A stretch of 38,309 nucleotides of DNA from Saprospirales bacterium (GTDB taxonomy: Bacteria; Bacteroidota; Bacteroidia; Chitinophagales; Saprospiraceae), in NCBI GenBank assembly GCA_007695145.1, contig REEI01000049.1, positions 1 to 38,309 on the forward strand, read 5' to 3'. Numbering within the stretch: position 1 is the first letter of the stretch; each line of letters begins with the position of its first letter. The position numbers and the translations under genes are program-made. Below are positions 1-9,965 of the stretch, in pieces. The notes under the pieces are model-generated. The model was not told where the DNA came from, did not search any database, and saw only the letters and a program-made list of their open reading frames with translations.

Positions 1-836
1 TACGCAAACGCCTGCACTTGTACTTCCATCCTGATTGGATCACCACCAGAAGCCGTGTGAATACCACCGGCATCATTGTAAATCCAGAAAAACATTTCAT
101 CGGGATCACGGTCATCAAAGCCTGGTTCGCAACCGCGAATATCAATTCTGGGATAGTCTCCCTGACTGGGATCATAGATTCCGTTGCCTTCATAATCAAA
201 ATAGTTACCCAGGCCCTGATCGTTAAAGGGGAGCACAAAATCATAGCGCTCATTGAAGAAAGGATTACCCAGGGCTGGCCAATACTTTACGTTGTCCGGA
301 ATCAATTCAGGAGGATAATCCAGGCCTCGCTCAATAAATTGAGCTATATTTCGCTTGTGCTCTTCGATGTCTTCAGAAGTCACCCTGAAAAATCGATCCC
401 ATTCTCGACATCTCTCGGCAAAGGTAGAACCTTCACCGGGGGTCAATGGCCCTGGCCACCAATCATTTGAATTGGATCTTCGATAGGACTGGGCGGCCAT
501 TTTTAGGTTGTCTTCTTCGTCAAAACCGCCTATCCAAACGGCACCAGCAAAAATAGAGGAAACCTCAGGTAATGGTGGTCTAACATTTGGAACTACATAA
601 CGGGCATCCGATAAGTTCCACCACATATCTCCACCTGTCATCAAGCGGGCTCTGACGTTATTGATATTGAGGTCAACTTGAGCTGTGGCCTGAGCACAAT
701 CCGATCTGTATTGAGCTGCACTTTGGGCGTTGGGATTTCGGATCATCTCCCTCTCAACATCGGGCGGGACATAGCCCCAAAGTGGGTTAAATCCGGCAAC
801 CGCAAAAACCAAAATGCCAATTAAATATTTTTTCAT
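1..836 (-). CDS. Secreted protein, probable T9SS cargo, C-terminus beyond window (partial)
   Basis: The reading frame is open from an ATG at 836 to the window edge, giving the first 278 residues. The N-terminus is a signal peptide (MKKYLIGILVFAVAGFNPLWG), so the product leaves the cytoplasm. A block with Trp-Ile-Gly-Gly-Phe-Asp followed by a segment like KMAAQSYRR and then WWPGPLTPG resembles the N-terminus of large Bacteroidota secreted proteins that usually end in a T9SS sorting domain; that assignment is from memory of the family and the C-terminus cannot be seen here. A later Asp/Asn-rich stretch (YFDYEGNGIYDPSQGDYP) looks like a calcium-binding or EF-hand-like loop. It starts 30 bp after the stop of the TonB receptor gene, so the two are very likely one transcript and the product may be an exported partner of that receptor. 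Function is unknown. Confidence 0.7.
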   Translation of the reverse strand, partial: MKKYLIGILVFAVAGFNPLWGYVPPDVEREMIRNPNAQSAAQYRSDCAQATAQVDLNINNVRARLMTGGDMWWNLSDARYVVPNVRPPLPEVSSIFAGAVWIGGFDEEDNLKMAAQSYRRSNSNDWWPGPLTPGEGSTFAERCREWDRFFRVTSEDIEEHKRNIAQFIERGLDYPPELIPDNVKYWPALGNPFFNERYDFVLPFNDQGLGNYFDYEGNGIYDPSQGDYPRIDIRGCEPGFDDRDPDEMFFWIYNDAGGIHTASGGDPIRMEVQVQAFA

Positions 837-866
837 GATGTATGAATTTTTAAAAATGATGTTCGA

Positions 867-3800
867 TTAAAATTCTATTACTGCTCCAAAGTAAACTCTT
901 CTCGGCAGGGCAAAGAAACCGGGTGCAAGCAATGCAGCCTGATACTGATCTAAGAAGGGCAATTCCTCTTCACCAACTGGAACGATTCCTCCACGCGCAT
1001 CTTTCAACTGTCTAATATTGTCTCTTCCAAACTGGGAGTTCAACCAACCTGAATCTTCAGCAGATCCGGTAAATGAATAAACTCCCAGAATGTTTCTGGT
1101 ATTCAACAGGTTTTCTGACCTCAGGTAAATATTTAAAAATATTGGTCGGGAGTTGTCACCTGATCCATAATTAAGGGTGAATGTCCTGTCAAGTCTTGCA
1201 TCGAGATAAAAACTCCATGGAAGCCTGGCTCCATTAATGGTACCTGCAAATCCACTACCGCCAAAACGGGTTGGTTGCAACCTCTTGGTGTAGGGTCTTC
1301 CAGATACAGCGGTGGCCTGGATATTCAAACCTGTATTTCCAAATAACTCAAAGTCTCCAACCATCGGCCCGTTATAATTCCGGCCTGATCTGTAACGATA
1401 GTCCAGGTTGACAACAAAACGGTGTCTCTCATCAAAATTAAGTGGAGTTAAAGTTCTCAAATTACCCCTTGAAGTAAGTCCACTCTGAGAAGTAGGGCTT
1501 GAACCGGTACCATCAGCAAACTGAAGAGTGTAACTTGCAACCATTTGCAAATTGTTCGTTCGTCTGAGGTCATACTGAAAGGAGAACCCCTTAACCGTAC
1601 CAAAGTCCAAATTGCCAAAAGTCTGGTATTGACCTACAGGAGATGCCACGAAAAGTAAGTTCCTAACTTGTATTTGGTCTCTGATCTCCTTGTAGTAAGC
1701 TGCAATTTTCAAAGCAGATGAATTGGTAAGTCTCTGCTGGAAGCCTACTTCATAATCAATGGTTTTCTCAGGTCTCAAATTGGGATTTGATGATGGAGTT
1801 CTACCCGCATCTTCAAAATAATAGTAATCCATTGGGGATGCGAAGTTATTTGAAGTCGGTCTTTGAACCAATATGTCATAATGGGCAAAGAAGTTCGCAT
1901 CATCCGAGATGGGGAATGAGAATGCCAGTCTAGGCATCCAATTCACCTGAGGCTTGTAGTCTTCAAAGGAGCGATTTACATCAAAGTCTCTAGCTTTAAT
2001 ATCTTCTTCAAAATCAGTAAGAAAGGGAGTAACAACACCACCTCCAAATAAGACATTTCCATCATTTAAGGGGTTGCCATCCCTGTCATACCACTGCTCT
2101 CCTTTTCGGAAACCCAATACAGAGGTACTTTCTCTTCCGTCTGTATAAACTCTATAATCATCCTGCACACCACCAGGCCTATCCAAATTTTCAAACTCAT
2201 TGTAGAAGTCATCTGCTGTCATCACCTCATAGAGCGAAAATGGATCTCTCATTACTTTTGTATTGGCATCATAGCGATCCATCCTCAGGCCGAGGCGGAA
2301 AATAATATCCCTAAACGTAAATCTGTCTTGAATATAAAAGGCCAAGTAATTGGGTCGAAATGGAGCTACATCAAATGTTCTTCTCCCCTCTTCATCGACC
2401 CTTCTCCAGAAATCCTCAAAGGTTACATTAGACCCCAATTTGCTTCCCGTAAAGGAGTAGCCATGAAAATTCATGATGTTCTGATCGGTCAATTCAAAAG
2501 GTGCAAACATGTCAATGTCAAGATCGTCAGGATGGATATTATCCGTATTGACATACTCGCGCAAGGAAACCTGCTTTAAATCTCTTACTGAGCGGTAAAA
2601 CTGTCCTCTACCATCTTCGATAATGAGATTTGCAAATTCGTCAAATACGAACAAGGAGTCCGGGTTTCCACCTTGAAAATCAAAAAACGGTGCCTGCTGG
2701 AATGAACCAATCACCATATTTGTATCCACATCAATGATGTGATCATTTGCCCGCAATCGAGCTATATTCCAAAGAGCATTGGGGCGAATTCGCCAGTCAC
2801 GGCTTACCCTCTGCTCATAGTACATCCCTATTTCAATATTGTGTCTTCCTCTCTCGGAACCTCCGGGGAGAAATTCAAAGCTAGCCCTTAGGTCTATTGC
2901 ATATCGGTCGGTTTCCTGCTTTCTGTATTCGTTGTAAACAGTACCGACATTGGCTGACAATCCGTAGGAAGAACCCAGGAATCCAACTCTGGTGCCGTTG
3001 TGGGCAAGAAAATCAGTAACCTGGGTGGGGTTACCAATGGCGGCAAATCCCTTGTTATAGTTATTCAATATAGGATTGATATCCATGCCGGGCTCATAAA
3101 GCAGTGGGTTGTTTTCATTGGGGCTAAACCTTCTGGTATAACCAGTATGAGCTATAGTATCGCCTGAAATAGGATCTATCCAGCCGTTGGAATAACCCAA
3201 CTCATTGACAGCGGGCACCCAATTTACATCAAACGAACCGACGTAACCATAGCGGAAGAAGTTGTCCTGATGAACCTGATCTTCCAACAAGGTATTTCTC
3301 CGTTGAAAACTGGCTTGAATGGTATAAACAGCATTTCTGATTAGCTGATTGGTTCGGGCCTGTTCGCCTTCCGGCAAGCCTCTTGTTTGAACACCGAGAC
3401 GATGTCTCAAACGAATGGTCCCTCTCATAACCTCTGAGTACTGGAAGGGATTTCTATCGTAGTTAAACATGCCCCAACTCCCGCCTACGGTTTGTCCAAG
3501 TGCGGCACCAGGCGTACTTCCAGGAGTAAACTGGTCTTTTCTGTCGCTGTAGGTACCTGTAAAGGAAATATCAATATTGTCACTAAGACGGGCATCTAAT
3601 CTTGCGGTGAAGTCAATATCTCGCCTGGAGTTGTTTCTTCTGATATCTCTGAATTCTATGTTACCGCCATTTTCAGCCAAACGCTCAAACTCAGCCATAG
3701 AGAAAGGAGTAACCCCAAAATACTCAACAGGATTTTCCTGAAGAGTTTTCAACGCATCTGGATTCATTTGATAAACTCCTGTAAAACTGGGCCTGTTATC

Positions 3801-4640
3801 TCTTTGGTAAAGCGCCTGTCCAGATACTCTGAAGCCAAGAACAGATTGAGTAGTATCCCTTCTGCTCCTTAGGATAGGGCCTGAGGCGTTTAAGTTAATA
3901 AGAGAATAACCGTAAGGGTCAAGGAATTCGGAGGTTTCCAACTCAAGTCCACCGGAGAATCTATTGGAGGGCCCTCTGGTAGTCAAGCTGATTACTCCTC
4001 CGGATACATCTCCGAAGCTAGCGGGGATACCTCCGGTAAGAACCTGCATCTGATCAATTTCAGACTGTGGGATAAGTCTACCGGATACCCTCATACCATC
4101 TATATAATAGTCAGTAGCATCCGATCTGGAACCGCGAATATTAATATCATCACTCCCATCCTGGCGAGCAAGTCCTGCCGTGGTAGCTGCAAGGGCAGAA
4201 ATATCCTTCATCGGGAGATTTCTAATTTGTTCTCCAGTCAAAGTTCCTCCCGAGGTGGTATTATCCTGTTCGATTAATGGTACCCGGTATTCAACCACCA
4301 CCACTTCATCGAGAGCAACACCTGACGCCAGTTCAATATTCAGTCTATTGGCACGGCCGGCCATTACAATTACACCGGTCTGACGCTGGGTCTGGAAACC
4401 AACATAACTGACTTCAAGATCATAAGTACCCGGATCGATATTATTGAAACTATAATTCCCATCGAAATCCGTCTGCGTACCGGTGACAATATTTCCTCCT
4501 CGGATAAGCGCAACAGTTCCAAATAGTATGGGCTCGCCTGTTTCGGCGTCAGTGACCTGCCCTTCCAGGGTGGTCTGAGCATCTGCCGCAGTGATGGCAA
4601 AGCCCATAATCAAGGCAAAAATCAAGTAAAATTTATTCAT
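867..4640 (-). CDS. TonB-dependent outer-membrane receptor with carboxypeptidase-regulatory-like domain
   Basis: The 1257-residue protein has a signal peptide (residues 1-21, ending ADA|Q), a CarboxypepD_reg-like beta-sandwich at about 24-105, a plug domain at about 125-225 (with NLPMKDISAL, INIRGSRSD, YYIDGMRV and GGVISLTTRG), and a long beta-barrel ending in Phe (VYFGAVIEF), as outer-membrane barrels do. It should import a ligand across the outer membrane using TonB energy; the substrate cannot be read from sequence. It is not followed by a recognisable SusD, so it is not a standard SusCD glycan pair. Its partner is instead the secreted protein starting at 836. The ATG at 4640 fits the signal peptide. 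A possible -7 element with one mismatch (TATGTTCG, minus strand 4659-4666) lies close upstream. Confidence 0.92.
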   Translation of the reverse strand: MNKFYLIFALIMGFAITAADAQTTLEGQVTDAETGEPILFGTVALIRGGNIVTGTQTDFDGNYSFNNIDPGTYDLEVSYVGFQTQRQTGVIVMAGRANRLNIELASGVALDEVVVVEYRVPLIEQDNTTSGGTLTGEQIRNLPMKDISALAATTAGLARQDGSDDINIRGSRSDATDYYIDGMRVSGRLIPQSEIDQMQVLTGGIPASFGDVSGGVISLTTRGPSNRFSGGLELETSEFLDPYGYSLINLNASGPILRSRRDTTQSVLGFRVSGQALYQRDNRPSFTGVYQMNPDALKTLQENPVEYFGVTPFSMAEFERLAENGGNIEFRDIRRNNSRRDIDFTARLDARLSDNIDISFTGTYSDRKDQFTPGSTPGAALGQTVGGSWGMFNYDRNPFQYSEVMRGTIRLRHRLGVQTRGLPEGEQARTNQLIRNAVYTIQASFQRRNTLLEDQVHQDNFFRYGYVGSFDVNWVPAVNELGYSNGWIDPISGDTIAHTGYTRRFSPNENNPLLYEPGMDINPILNNYNKGFAAIGNPTQVTDFLAHNGTRVGFLGSSYGLSANVGTVYNEYRKQETDRYAIDLRASFEFLPGGSERGRHNIEIGMYYEQRVSRDWRIRPNALWNIARLRANDHIIDVDTNMVIGSFQQAPFFDFQGGNPDSLFVFDEFANLIIEDGRGQFYRSVRDLKQVSLREYVNTDNIHPDDLDIDMFAPFELTDQNIMNFHGYSFTGSKLGSNVTFEDFWRRVDEEGRRTFDVAPFRPNYLAFYIQDRFTFRDIIFRLGLRMDRYDANTKVMRDPFSLYEVMTADDFYNEFENLDRPGGVQDDYRVYTDGRESTSVLGFRKGEQWYDRDGNPLNDGNVLFGGGVVTPFLTDFEEDIKARDFDVNRSFEDYKPQVNWMPRLAFSFPISDDANFFAHYDILVQRPTSNNFASPMDYYYFEDAGRTPSSNPNLRPEKTIDYEVGFQQRLTNSSALKIAAYYKEIRDQIQVRNLLFVASPVGQYQTFGNLDFGTVKGFSFQYDLRRTNNLQMVASYTLQFADGTGSSPTSQSGLTSRGNLRTLTPLNFDERHRFVVNLDYRYRSGRNYNGPMVGDFELFGNTGLNIQATAVSGRPYTKRLQPTRFGGSGFAGTINGARLPWSFYLDARLDRTFTLNYGSGDNSRPIFLNIYLRSENLLNTRNILGVYSFTGSAEDSGWLNSQFGRDNIRQLKDARGGIVPVGEEELPFLDQYQAALLAPGFFALPRRVYFGAVIEF

Positions 4641-4658
4641 ACGACTTGTTTAAATAGA

Positions 4659-4666
4659 CGAACATA
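4659..4666 (-). promoter_or_regulatory. Possible Bacteroidota -7 element for the TonB receptor gene
   Basis: Minus-strand TATGTTCG differs from TAnnTTTG at one base and would give a leader of roughly a dozen bases before the ATG at 4640, like the better promoters in this window. No convincing -33 element is visible at the usual spacing. Confidence 0.3.
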
Positions 4667-4805
4667 AATATGTTTGAAAGCGCAAGTTTAATAATTAATT
4701 AATCAGCACCCAAAAAATTTAAAAACCTTAACATTTTACAATCATTCACATTTCCGGAATTAAACCACTGATTTTCCCTAAAATCTATATCTCAGAGATC
4801 AACCA

Positions 4806-5753
4806 TCAATCATCTTTCAAAACATCCAACTTTTTGAGGACGGTCTTAGCAATTTTAATTTTTGATTCAACTGTCCATCCGGCGATATGAGGACTTAATA
4901 CAACATTCTCCATTTGGCTCAGTGTAGTAAAGTCCGCTCTTTCTTGCTCGGAAAAAGTATCCGGTTTTTCGTTTTCAAATACATCTAAGCAGGCTCCTTT
5001 GAGCCAACCATCCTTTAGATTTTCAAGCAAAGTTTTGGTATTGACAATTTTTCCTCTGGAGGAGTTGATGAATATTGAGCCTGATTTGCAGCTGCGAAAA
5101 AATAACTCATTGGCGAGGTATCGGGTTTCCTCGGTTAAAGGCAGATGCAAACTTACAACATCTGAATTCGATAAAACCTCTTGAATTTCCAATATTTCCT
5201 TCACAAAACGATATCCGTCTGCATATTGCTGCTTATATTTATCATAAACCAACACCTGACATTCAAAACTTTCAAGCAAGCGCGCAAAGGATGAACCGGT
5301 ATTCCCAAAGCCAATTATGCCAACCGTCTTACCACTTAATTCAACTCCTCTATTCTTTTCTCTCAGCCACAATCCCTGTCTTATTTCCCGATCAGCAATC
5401 ATCAAATTATTTAAGAGGGCCAGCAACATTCCCAAAATATGCTCAGCGACTGCGCGGGCATTTCCCTCCGGACTGTTAATTACGGCAATCCCCTTTTTAT
5501 CTGCTTCAACCAAATCAATGATGTCCAAACCGGAACCCAGGCGGGCAATCCACCTGAGTTTGGGGGCAGCTTTCATCAAACTTGCCCTTATGGGAGTTCG
5601 GGTATTTACAACTATACCGGAAAGCTCAACTATCAGTTTACTTACTTCCTCCATTTCAATTGAGGGCTCATATATCACCTTGTACCCCCTGTCTTCCAAT
5701 CCTTTGATCAGAAGGTCATTCACCTGATCTGCAATCAGAACTTTTTCTTTCAT
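4806..5753 (-). CDS. D-isomer-specific 2-hydroxyacid dehydrogenase (phosphoglycerate dehydrogenase-like)
   Basis: This 315-residue NAD-dependent dehydrogenase has the classical fold: a Rossmann glycine motif GFGNTG at residues 148-153, an acidic residue D171 at the end of the next strand that favours NAD over NADP, and the catalytic trio R233 (SSRGK), E262 (DVFENEKP) and H289 (SPHIAGW). It lacks the C-terminal ACT domain of long SerA enzymes, matching the short form common in Bacteroidota. The likely reaction is oxidation of 3-phosphoglycerate to 3-phosphohydroxypyruvate for serine synthesis, but sequence alone does not separate it from glycerate, lactate or erythronate-4-phosphate-type relatives. 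No serC or serB lies next to it. It is separated by 165 bp from the TonB receptor gene and appears to be its own unit. Confidence 0.88.
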   Translation of the reverse strand: MKEKVLIADQVNDLLIKGLEDRGYKVIYEPSIEMEEVSKLIVELSGIVVNTRTPIRASLMKAAPKLRWIARLGSGLDIIDLVEADKKGIAVINSPEGNARAVAEHILGMLLALLNNLMIADREIRQGLWLREKNRGVELSGKTVGIIGFGNTGSSFARLLESFECQVLVYDKYKQQYADGYRFVKEILEIQEVLSNSDVVSLHLPLTEETRYLANELFFRSCKSGSIFINSSRGKIVNTKTLLENLKDGWLKGACLDVFENEKPDTFSEQERADFTTLSQMENVVLSPHIAGWTVESKIKIAKTVLKKLDVLKDD

Positions 5754-6654
5754 CGATCGAATTCACCTTATTAAACCTGGAAAGTGGTTAAATGTGGCAA
5801 CTGGTCCAAAAAAAATACTGCAGGCTAAATCAATTGCCTTCATCGCAAATATACTCAACCTGAACTCCCACAAAGGGACAAACATAGGGAAAAATAATGG
5901 GGAACAGGTACAATTATATCCTGAGTTATTTGGCCAGCCAGGTAGAAATGCTGTTCGTTGATCAAATTACATGTGCTTATCTCGAGTTTTTTTACTTTTT
6001 GTCTTGATGCTTCGGCAGGCTTAGCACAAGTGCTTCGATAAACTCAGCACAAGTACAAAAAGCAACAAAAAAAATCAAAGCTGTCAAGTATTTGGCTAAA
6101 AAATGGTTTCCTAAAAATCAGGGGAATAGATTATTGTATCGTAACATTCCTTAAGAAATAAGGAACTCGACTTATTCAATCTTTGAATGAATAATTAGCT
6201 ATGATTTACAGGTAGGAATGATTGGTATTAAAAATCTGAAATCGTTAATTGGTGTACCTTGTTCTTAAATCAAGATTGTCAATAAGTGCCAGGATTCTTA
6301 TTTTCACTTGACTTGAAGAGATAATAAAGTATTCATGGGGTGTTTTCGACATTACTAATGTGCCAAATACGATTTAACAAAAAGTAATTTACACCCACAA
6401 GCAAATTATTGGATTTCGCCCTGAGCAGTTTGGTAGAGGCTTTTCTCGGTCGGTTTCACTATATTTTTCAAAAGTTTCACTCCTCGATGACTGTCTTTTG
6501 TAAAAAAATCCATCTCCAACAATAATCGATGTCTAAATTGATTTGAGGTCCATCATAGGAACTGACGGTTTTTTTGAAGACCCAATTGATCTGCTGTTAT
6601 GGAGTCGATTAAATATATCACAAAAGAGCAAATACATAAACTTGAGTATTTTAA
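5754..6654. other. Gene-free region between the dehydrogenase and carB
   Basis: About 900 bp with no supportable gene between two divergent transcription units. It holds one copy of the dispersed intergenic repeat (about 5980-6160) and, at its right end, the carB promoter. The remainder (6170-6600) is AT-rich with no hairpin or ORF I would defend. Confidence 0.6.
5980..6160 (+). repeat. Dispersed intergenic repeat, copy A
   Basis: The left arm TACTTTTTGT (5993-6002) is followed by TCTTGA, then two tandem 23-bp units (6008-6030 and 6031-6053, both ending GCACAAG), then the right arm ACAAAAAGCA (6055-6064) and an AACAAAAAAAATCAAAG tail. The two arms are inverted repeats of each other with one mismatch. 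Homology to copies C (24465) and D (26655) continues to about 6160 (CAAGTATTTG..., then GGGGAATAG and ATCGTAACATTCC), with the central ~100 bp of those copies missing here. Confidence 0.85.
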
Positions 6655-6662
6655 TATCTTTG
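6655..6662 (+). promoter_or_regulatory. Bacteroidota -7 promoter element of carB
   Basis: TATCTTTG matches TAnnTTTG exactly. Transcription would begin about 6 bp downstream, inside the upstream extension of the carB frame, leaving a leader of about a dozen bases before the ATG at 6680. This is a main reason for choosing that start. No good -33 TTTG is present at 19-21 bp spacing. Confidence 0.6.
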
Positions 6663-6679
6663 CGGGCAAAATTTTTGAC

Positions 6680-9514
6680 ATGCCCAGGGATATTTCCATT
6701 CAATCTATTCTCATTATCGGCAGCGGACCAATTATCATAGGTCAGGCCTGCGAATTTGATTATTCAGGTAGTCAGGGGGCTCGCTCTTTGCGGGAGGAGG
6801 GCATAGAGGTAGTGCTCATCAACTCCAACCCGGCCACTATAATGACGGACCCGGTTACTGCTGACCACATCTACCTCAAGCCACTCACCATTGAGAGCTT
6901 GAAGGAAATTTTGGAAATTCACAATATCGATGCGGTACTTCCGACGCTTGGAGGACAAACGGCACTGAATCTGGCTATTGATGCGTGGAAAATAGGTCTT
7001 TGGGACAAGTACAATGTGCGGATGATAGGTGTGGATCCCCATGCAATAGAACTCACTGAGAACCGCGAGCTTTTCCGCAAACATATGGGTGAATTGGGCA
7101 AAGGAGTAGCACCCTCGTATATTGCCAACTCTTTTCTCGAGGGGAAAGAAGCTGCTCAGAGGCTTGGATTCCCTTTGGTGATCAGGCCCTCCTACACCCT
7201 GGGAGGAACAGGGGGGGGCTTTGTACACAGTGCGGAGGAATTTGAAAGCGCACTCAGAAGAGGGCTCGATGCTTCTCCCACTCATGAGGTATTGGTGGAA
7301 AAAGCAGTACTGGGTTGGAAGGAGTTTGAACTGGAACTTTTGAGGGACAAAAATGACAATGTCGTGATAATTTGCTCAGTGGAGAATCTGGACCCAATGG
7401 GTATTCACACCGGAGACAGTATTACTGTCGCTCCTGCAATGACCCTTTCTGATCGAACTTTTCAGCAGATGAGGAATGATGCCATAGAAATGATGCGGTC
7501 ATTAGGGAATTTTGCAGGGGGATGCAATGTCCAATTCGCCGTAGAACCAGAGACCGAACAAATCATCGCAATTGAAATCAATCCTAGAGTCTCAAGATCT
7601 TCAGCTCTCGCCAGTAAAGCAACCGGATACCCTATCGCCAAGATCGCTGCCAAATTAGCCATTGGCTACACACTGGATGAACTCAAAAACCAGATTACGG
7701 GCGATACTTCAGCATTTTTTGAGCCTACCCTGGATTATGTGATCGTAAAATTCCCAAGATGGGATTTTGCCAAGTTTCATGGATCTGATACCACTTTGGG
7801 CCTGCAAATGAAATCAGTGGGGGAGGTTATGGCTATTGGCCGTTCCTTCAATGAAGCCCTCCAAAAAGCCTGTCAATCTCTTGAAAACAACCGTATGGGG
7901 CTTGGTGCAGACAAAAAGGAGTGGATCCGTACGGAGGACATTTTGGAAAGAATGCAAAAAGCCAGTGACGATAGAATTTTCAGGGTGAAGGATGCTCTTA
8001 GAATTGGAGTTCCGGAAAGAACCATTCACAATCTCACCCAGATCGACCCGTGGTTTATCCGACAGATCAAAAAGATGGTCAAGCTTGAACTAACCCTGCA
8101 TCAGTACAACGTAATTGAGGACATGCCGGCAGAGGCCCTTTTGGAATTTAAGAAAAATGGATACAGCGATGCGCAACTTGCCTGGCTTTTGCGCATCAGA
8201 GAGAAAGAGGTGACTGCCTATCGAAAAAAACTTGGAATTAAAAGAGTGTTTAAACTGGTAGACACCTGTGCAGCAGAGTTTGAAGCAAAAACCCCATACT
8301 ACTACTCCACTTTTGAGGGTGAAAATGAGAGCATATCATCAGACAGGAAAAAAATCATAGTACTGGGATCAGGTCCCAATCGAATCGGACAGGGAATTGA
8401 GTTTGATTACTGCTGTGTTCATGGTCTCCTCGCCATTAAGGAAGCCGGATACGAAGCCATAATGATCAATTGCAATCCCGAAACGGTTTCCACTGACTTT
8501 GACATGGCCGATAAACTCTACTTTGAGCCGGTGTTTTGGGAGCATATTGAAGAAATAATCGAGCATGAGCAGCCAGAGGGTGTAATCGTGCAACTTGGTG
8601 GTCAGACAGCACTGAAGTTGGCGGAACAATTCAAGGCCAAGGGGATCAAAATCATCGGGACCGACTTTGACTCCATGGATTTGGCTGAAGACAGGGGAAG
8701 GTTTTCTGATCTGCTCAAAGAACTGGAAATACCCTACCCCAATTATGGAGTTGCCTTCGATGCAGATGAGGCCATTCAGGTGGCAAATAGGGTGGGTTAT
8801 CCAGTACTTGTACGCCCCTCTTATGTTCTGGGCGGTCAGCGCATGAAAATTGTGATCAACGATCAGGAGCTGGAACAACAGGTACTCAGCATATTTAAAC
8901 ACCTTCCAGACAACAAAGTCCTGATCGATCAATTCCTTGAAAGGTCAAAGGAAGCTGAGATTGATGCCATATACGATGGCGAGCAAGTTCACGTAATGGG
9001 AATAATGGAACATATAGAACCTGCGGGCATTCACTCAGGTGACAGTTCAGCCGTTCTGCCCACCTACAGTCTTGGACAAAAGGCTATTGAGAAGATGGTG
9101 GAATATACTGAAAAGCTAGCTGAGGCTCTGAAAATCAGAGGACTGATCAACATTCAATTTGCTATCTATACAGATCGGAACACGAAAGAAGAAAAAGTTT
9201 TTGTTATTGAAGCTAATCCAAGGGCATCCCGAACTACCCCTTTTATTGCCAAGGCTTACCAGATACCCTATCTCAATATAGCCACTAAGGTAATGATTGG
9301 GGCCAACAAATTAAGTGACTTTACTTTTGAAAAAAAGCTGAAAGGTTATGCCATTAAAGTCCCAGTCTTTTCCTTCGACAAGTTTGTTAATGTTGACAAA
9401 ACACTCGGCCCTGAAATGAAATCTACCGGTGAAGCCATACAGTTTATAGATGACCTCACGGACCCGTTTTTCAGGGAAATGGACAAGAGACGTTCCATGT
9501 ATTTGTCACAGTAG
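6680..9514 (+). CDS. carB: Carbamoyl-phosphate synthase large subunit, lacking the C-terminal allosteric domain
   Basis: CarB uses ammonia from the CarA glutaminase, bicarbonate and two ATP to make carbamoyl phosphate for pyrimidine and arginine synthesis in the cytoplasm. The two homologous halves are plain: the first begins [20 protein letters not shown] and contains the ATP-grasp stretch around [12 protein letters not shown]; the second begins [20 protein letters not shown], with [11 protein letters not shown] and the EANPRASRT metal-site region. The frame runs further upstream to 6599, but the family begins MP..., and the -7 element at 6655 would make the longer form untranscribed, so ATG 6680 (944 residues) is chosen. 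The protein stops just after the second ATP-grasp module ([13 protein letters not shown]...), about 130 residues short of the E. coli protein, so the MGS-like allosteric domain is absent, as in other Bacteroidota CarBs I recall. carA is not in the window. Confidence 0.95.
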   Translation: MPRDISIQSILIIGSGPIIIGQACEFDYSGSQGARSLREEGIEVVLINSNPATIMTDPVTADHIYLKPLTIESLKEILEIHNIDAVLPTLGGQTALNLAIDAWKIGLWDKYNVRMIGVDPHAIELTENRELFRKHMGELGKGVAPSYIANSFLEGKEAAQRLGFPLVIRPSYTLGGTGGGFVHSAEEFESALRRGLDASPTHEVLVEKAVLGWKEFELELLRDKNDNVVIICSVENLDPMGIHTGDSITVAPAMTLSDRTFQQMRNDAIEMMRSLGNFAGGCNVQFAVEPETEQIIAIEINPRVSRSSALASKATGYPIAKIAAKLAIGYTLDELKNQITGDTSAFFEPTLDYVIVKFPRWDFAKFHGSDTTLGLQMKSVGEVMAIGRSFNEALQKACQSLENNRMGLGADKKEWIRTEDILERMQKASDDRIFRVKDALRIGVPERTIHNLTQIDPWFIRQIKKMVKLELTLHQYNVIEDMPAEALLEFKKNGYSDAQLAWLLRIREKEVTAYRKKLGIKRVFKLVDTCAAEFEAKTPYYYSTFEGENESISSDRKKIIVLGSGPNRIGQGIEFDYCCVHGLLAIKEAGYEAIMINCNPETVSTDFDMADKLYFEPVFWEHIEEIIEHEQPEGVIVQLGGQTALKLAEQFKAKGIKIIGTDFDSMDLAEDRGRFSDLLKELEIPYPNYGVAFDADEAIQVANRVGYPVLVRPSYVLGGQRMKIVINDQELEQQVLSIFKHLPDNKVLIDQFLERSKEAEIDAIYDGEQVHVMGIMEHIEPAGIHSGDSSAVLPTYSLGQKAIEKMVEYTEKLAEALKIRGLINIQFAIYTDRNTKEEKVFVIEANPRASRTTPFIAKAYQIPYLNIATKVMIGANKLSDFTFEKKLKGYAIKVPVFSFDKFVNVDKTLGPEMKSTGEAIQFIDDLTDPFFREMDKRRSMYLSQ

Positions 9515-9552
9515 AACTTATTCATTTGGCAGGCTTTGCAATAATCTTCCAA

Positions 9553-9566
9553 TTTTTTTTTTTTTT
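9553..9566 (+). repeat. 14-T homopolymer downstream of carB
   Basis: An uninterrupted run of 14 T lies 40 bp after the carB stop. It could help termination on the plus strand, but no good stem precedes it. It is intergenic, so slippage would not alter a protein. Confidence 0.7.
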
Positions 9567-9727
9567 GTTCCTCATGATGTATTAGCCATGAAATCTCTTG
9601 CGTGTATAGCAACATAATCCTTATTCCAACTATATTTTTTGAAATTCGATGACTTAGACCAAGTTACCACTTCTCGTAAATCTAAACCTTATTGATATAA
9701 TAATCAATGTCGCAAACATAGGCTCTC

Positions 9728-9830
9728 CCTTACTTTTTCTTCTTGATGCTTTGGCAGGCACAGCACAAGTGATTTTACAAACTCAGCACTAGTACTTCGA
9801 TAAGCACACGGTGCAAGTACAATTCGAAAA
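9728..9830 (+). repeat. Dispersed intergenic repeat, copy B (truncated)
   Basis: Left arm TACTTTTTCT (9731-9740) and TCTTGA are followed by three diverged tandem units (9747-9769 and 9770-9792 of 23 bp, and 9793-9817 of 25 bp). The right inverted arm and tail seen in copies A, C and D are missing. The rest of the 9515-9965 interval between the convergent carB and gldH genes holds nothing else I can identify. Confidence 0.75.
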
Positions 9831-9965
9831 CCTGCCTGGAAAGGCATACTAGATCGTTACTCAAGAAAGGGTGCGTTAAATGGGCAGCTAAATAGGGCGA
9901 GACGCTATCAAGCCCGGTCTTGCAAAATTGAAGTGATTTTGGTGTAGGTTGGCAATAGATGGAGA

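Noticed and set aside
18-470. 150-codon plus-strand open frame at the left edge
   Set aside because: It lies antisense to the clearly coding signal-peptide protein on the minus strand and shows no domain or signal of its own.
4669-4676. Perfect plus-strand TATGTTTG word in front of the TonB receptor
   Set aside because: It points away from the receptor towards the 3' end of the dehydrogenase gene; no plus-strand gene follows, so chance in AT-rich DNA is likely.
5980-6064. CRISPR array suspected from regularly repeated 23-bp units
   Set aside because: Units are directly adjacent without spacers, only two or three per locus, and no cas genes are present.
9553-9566. T14 run as a phase-variation switch
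   Set aside because: It lies between convergent genes, not in a coding region or in a promoter spacer.
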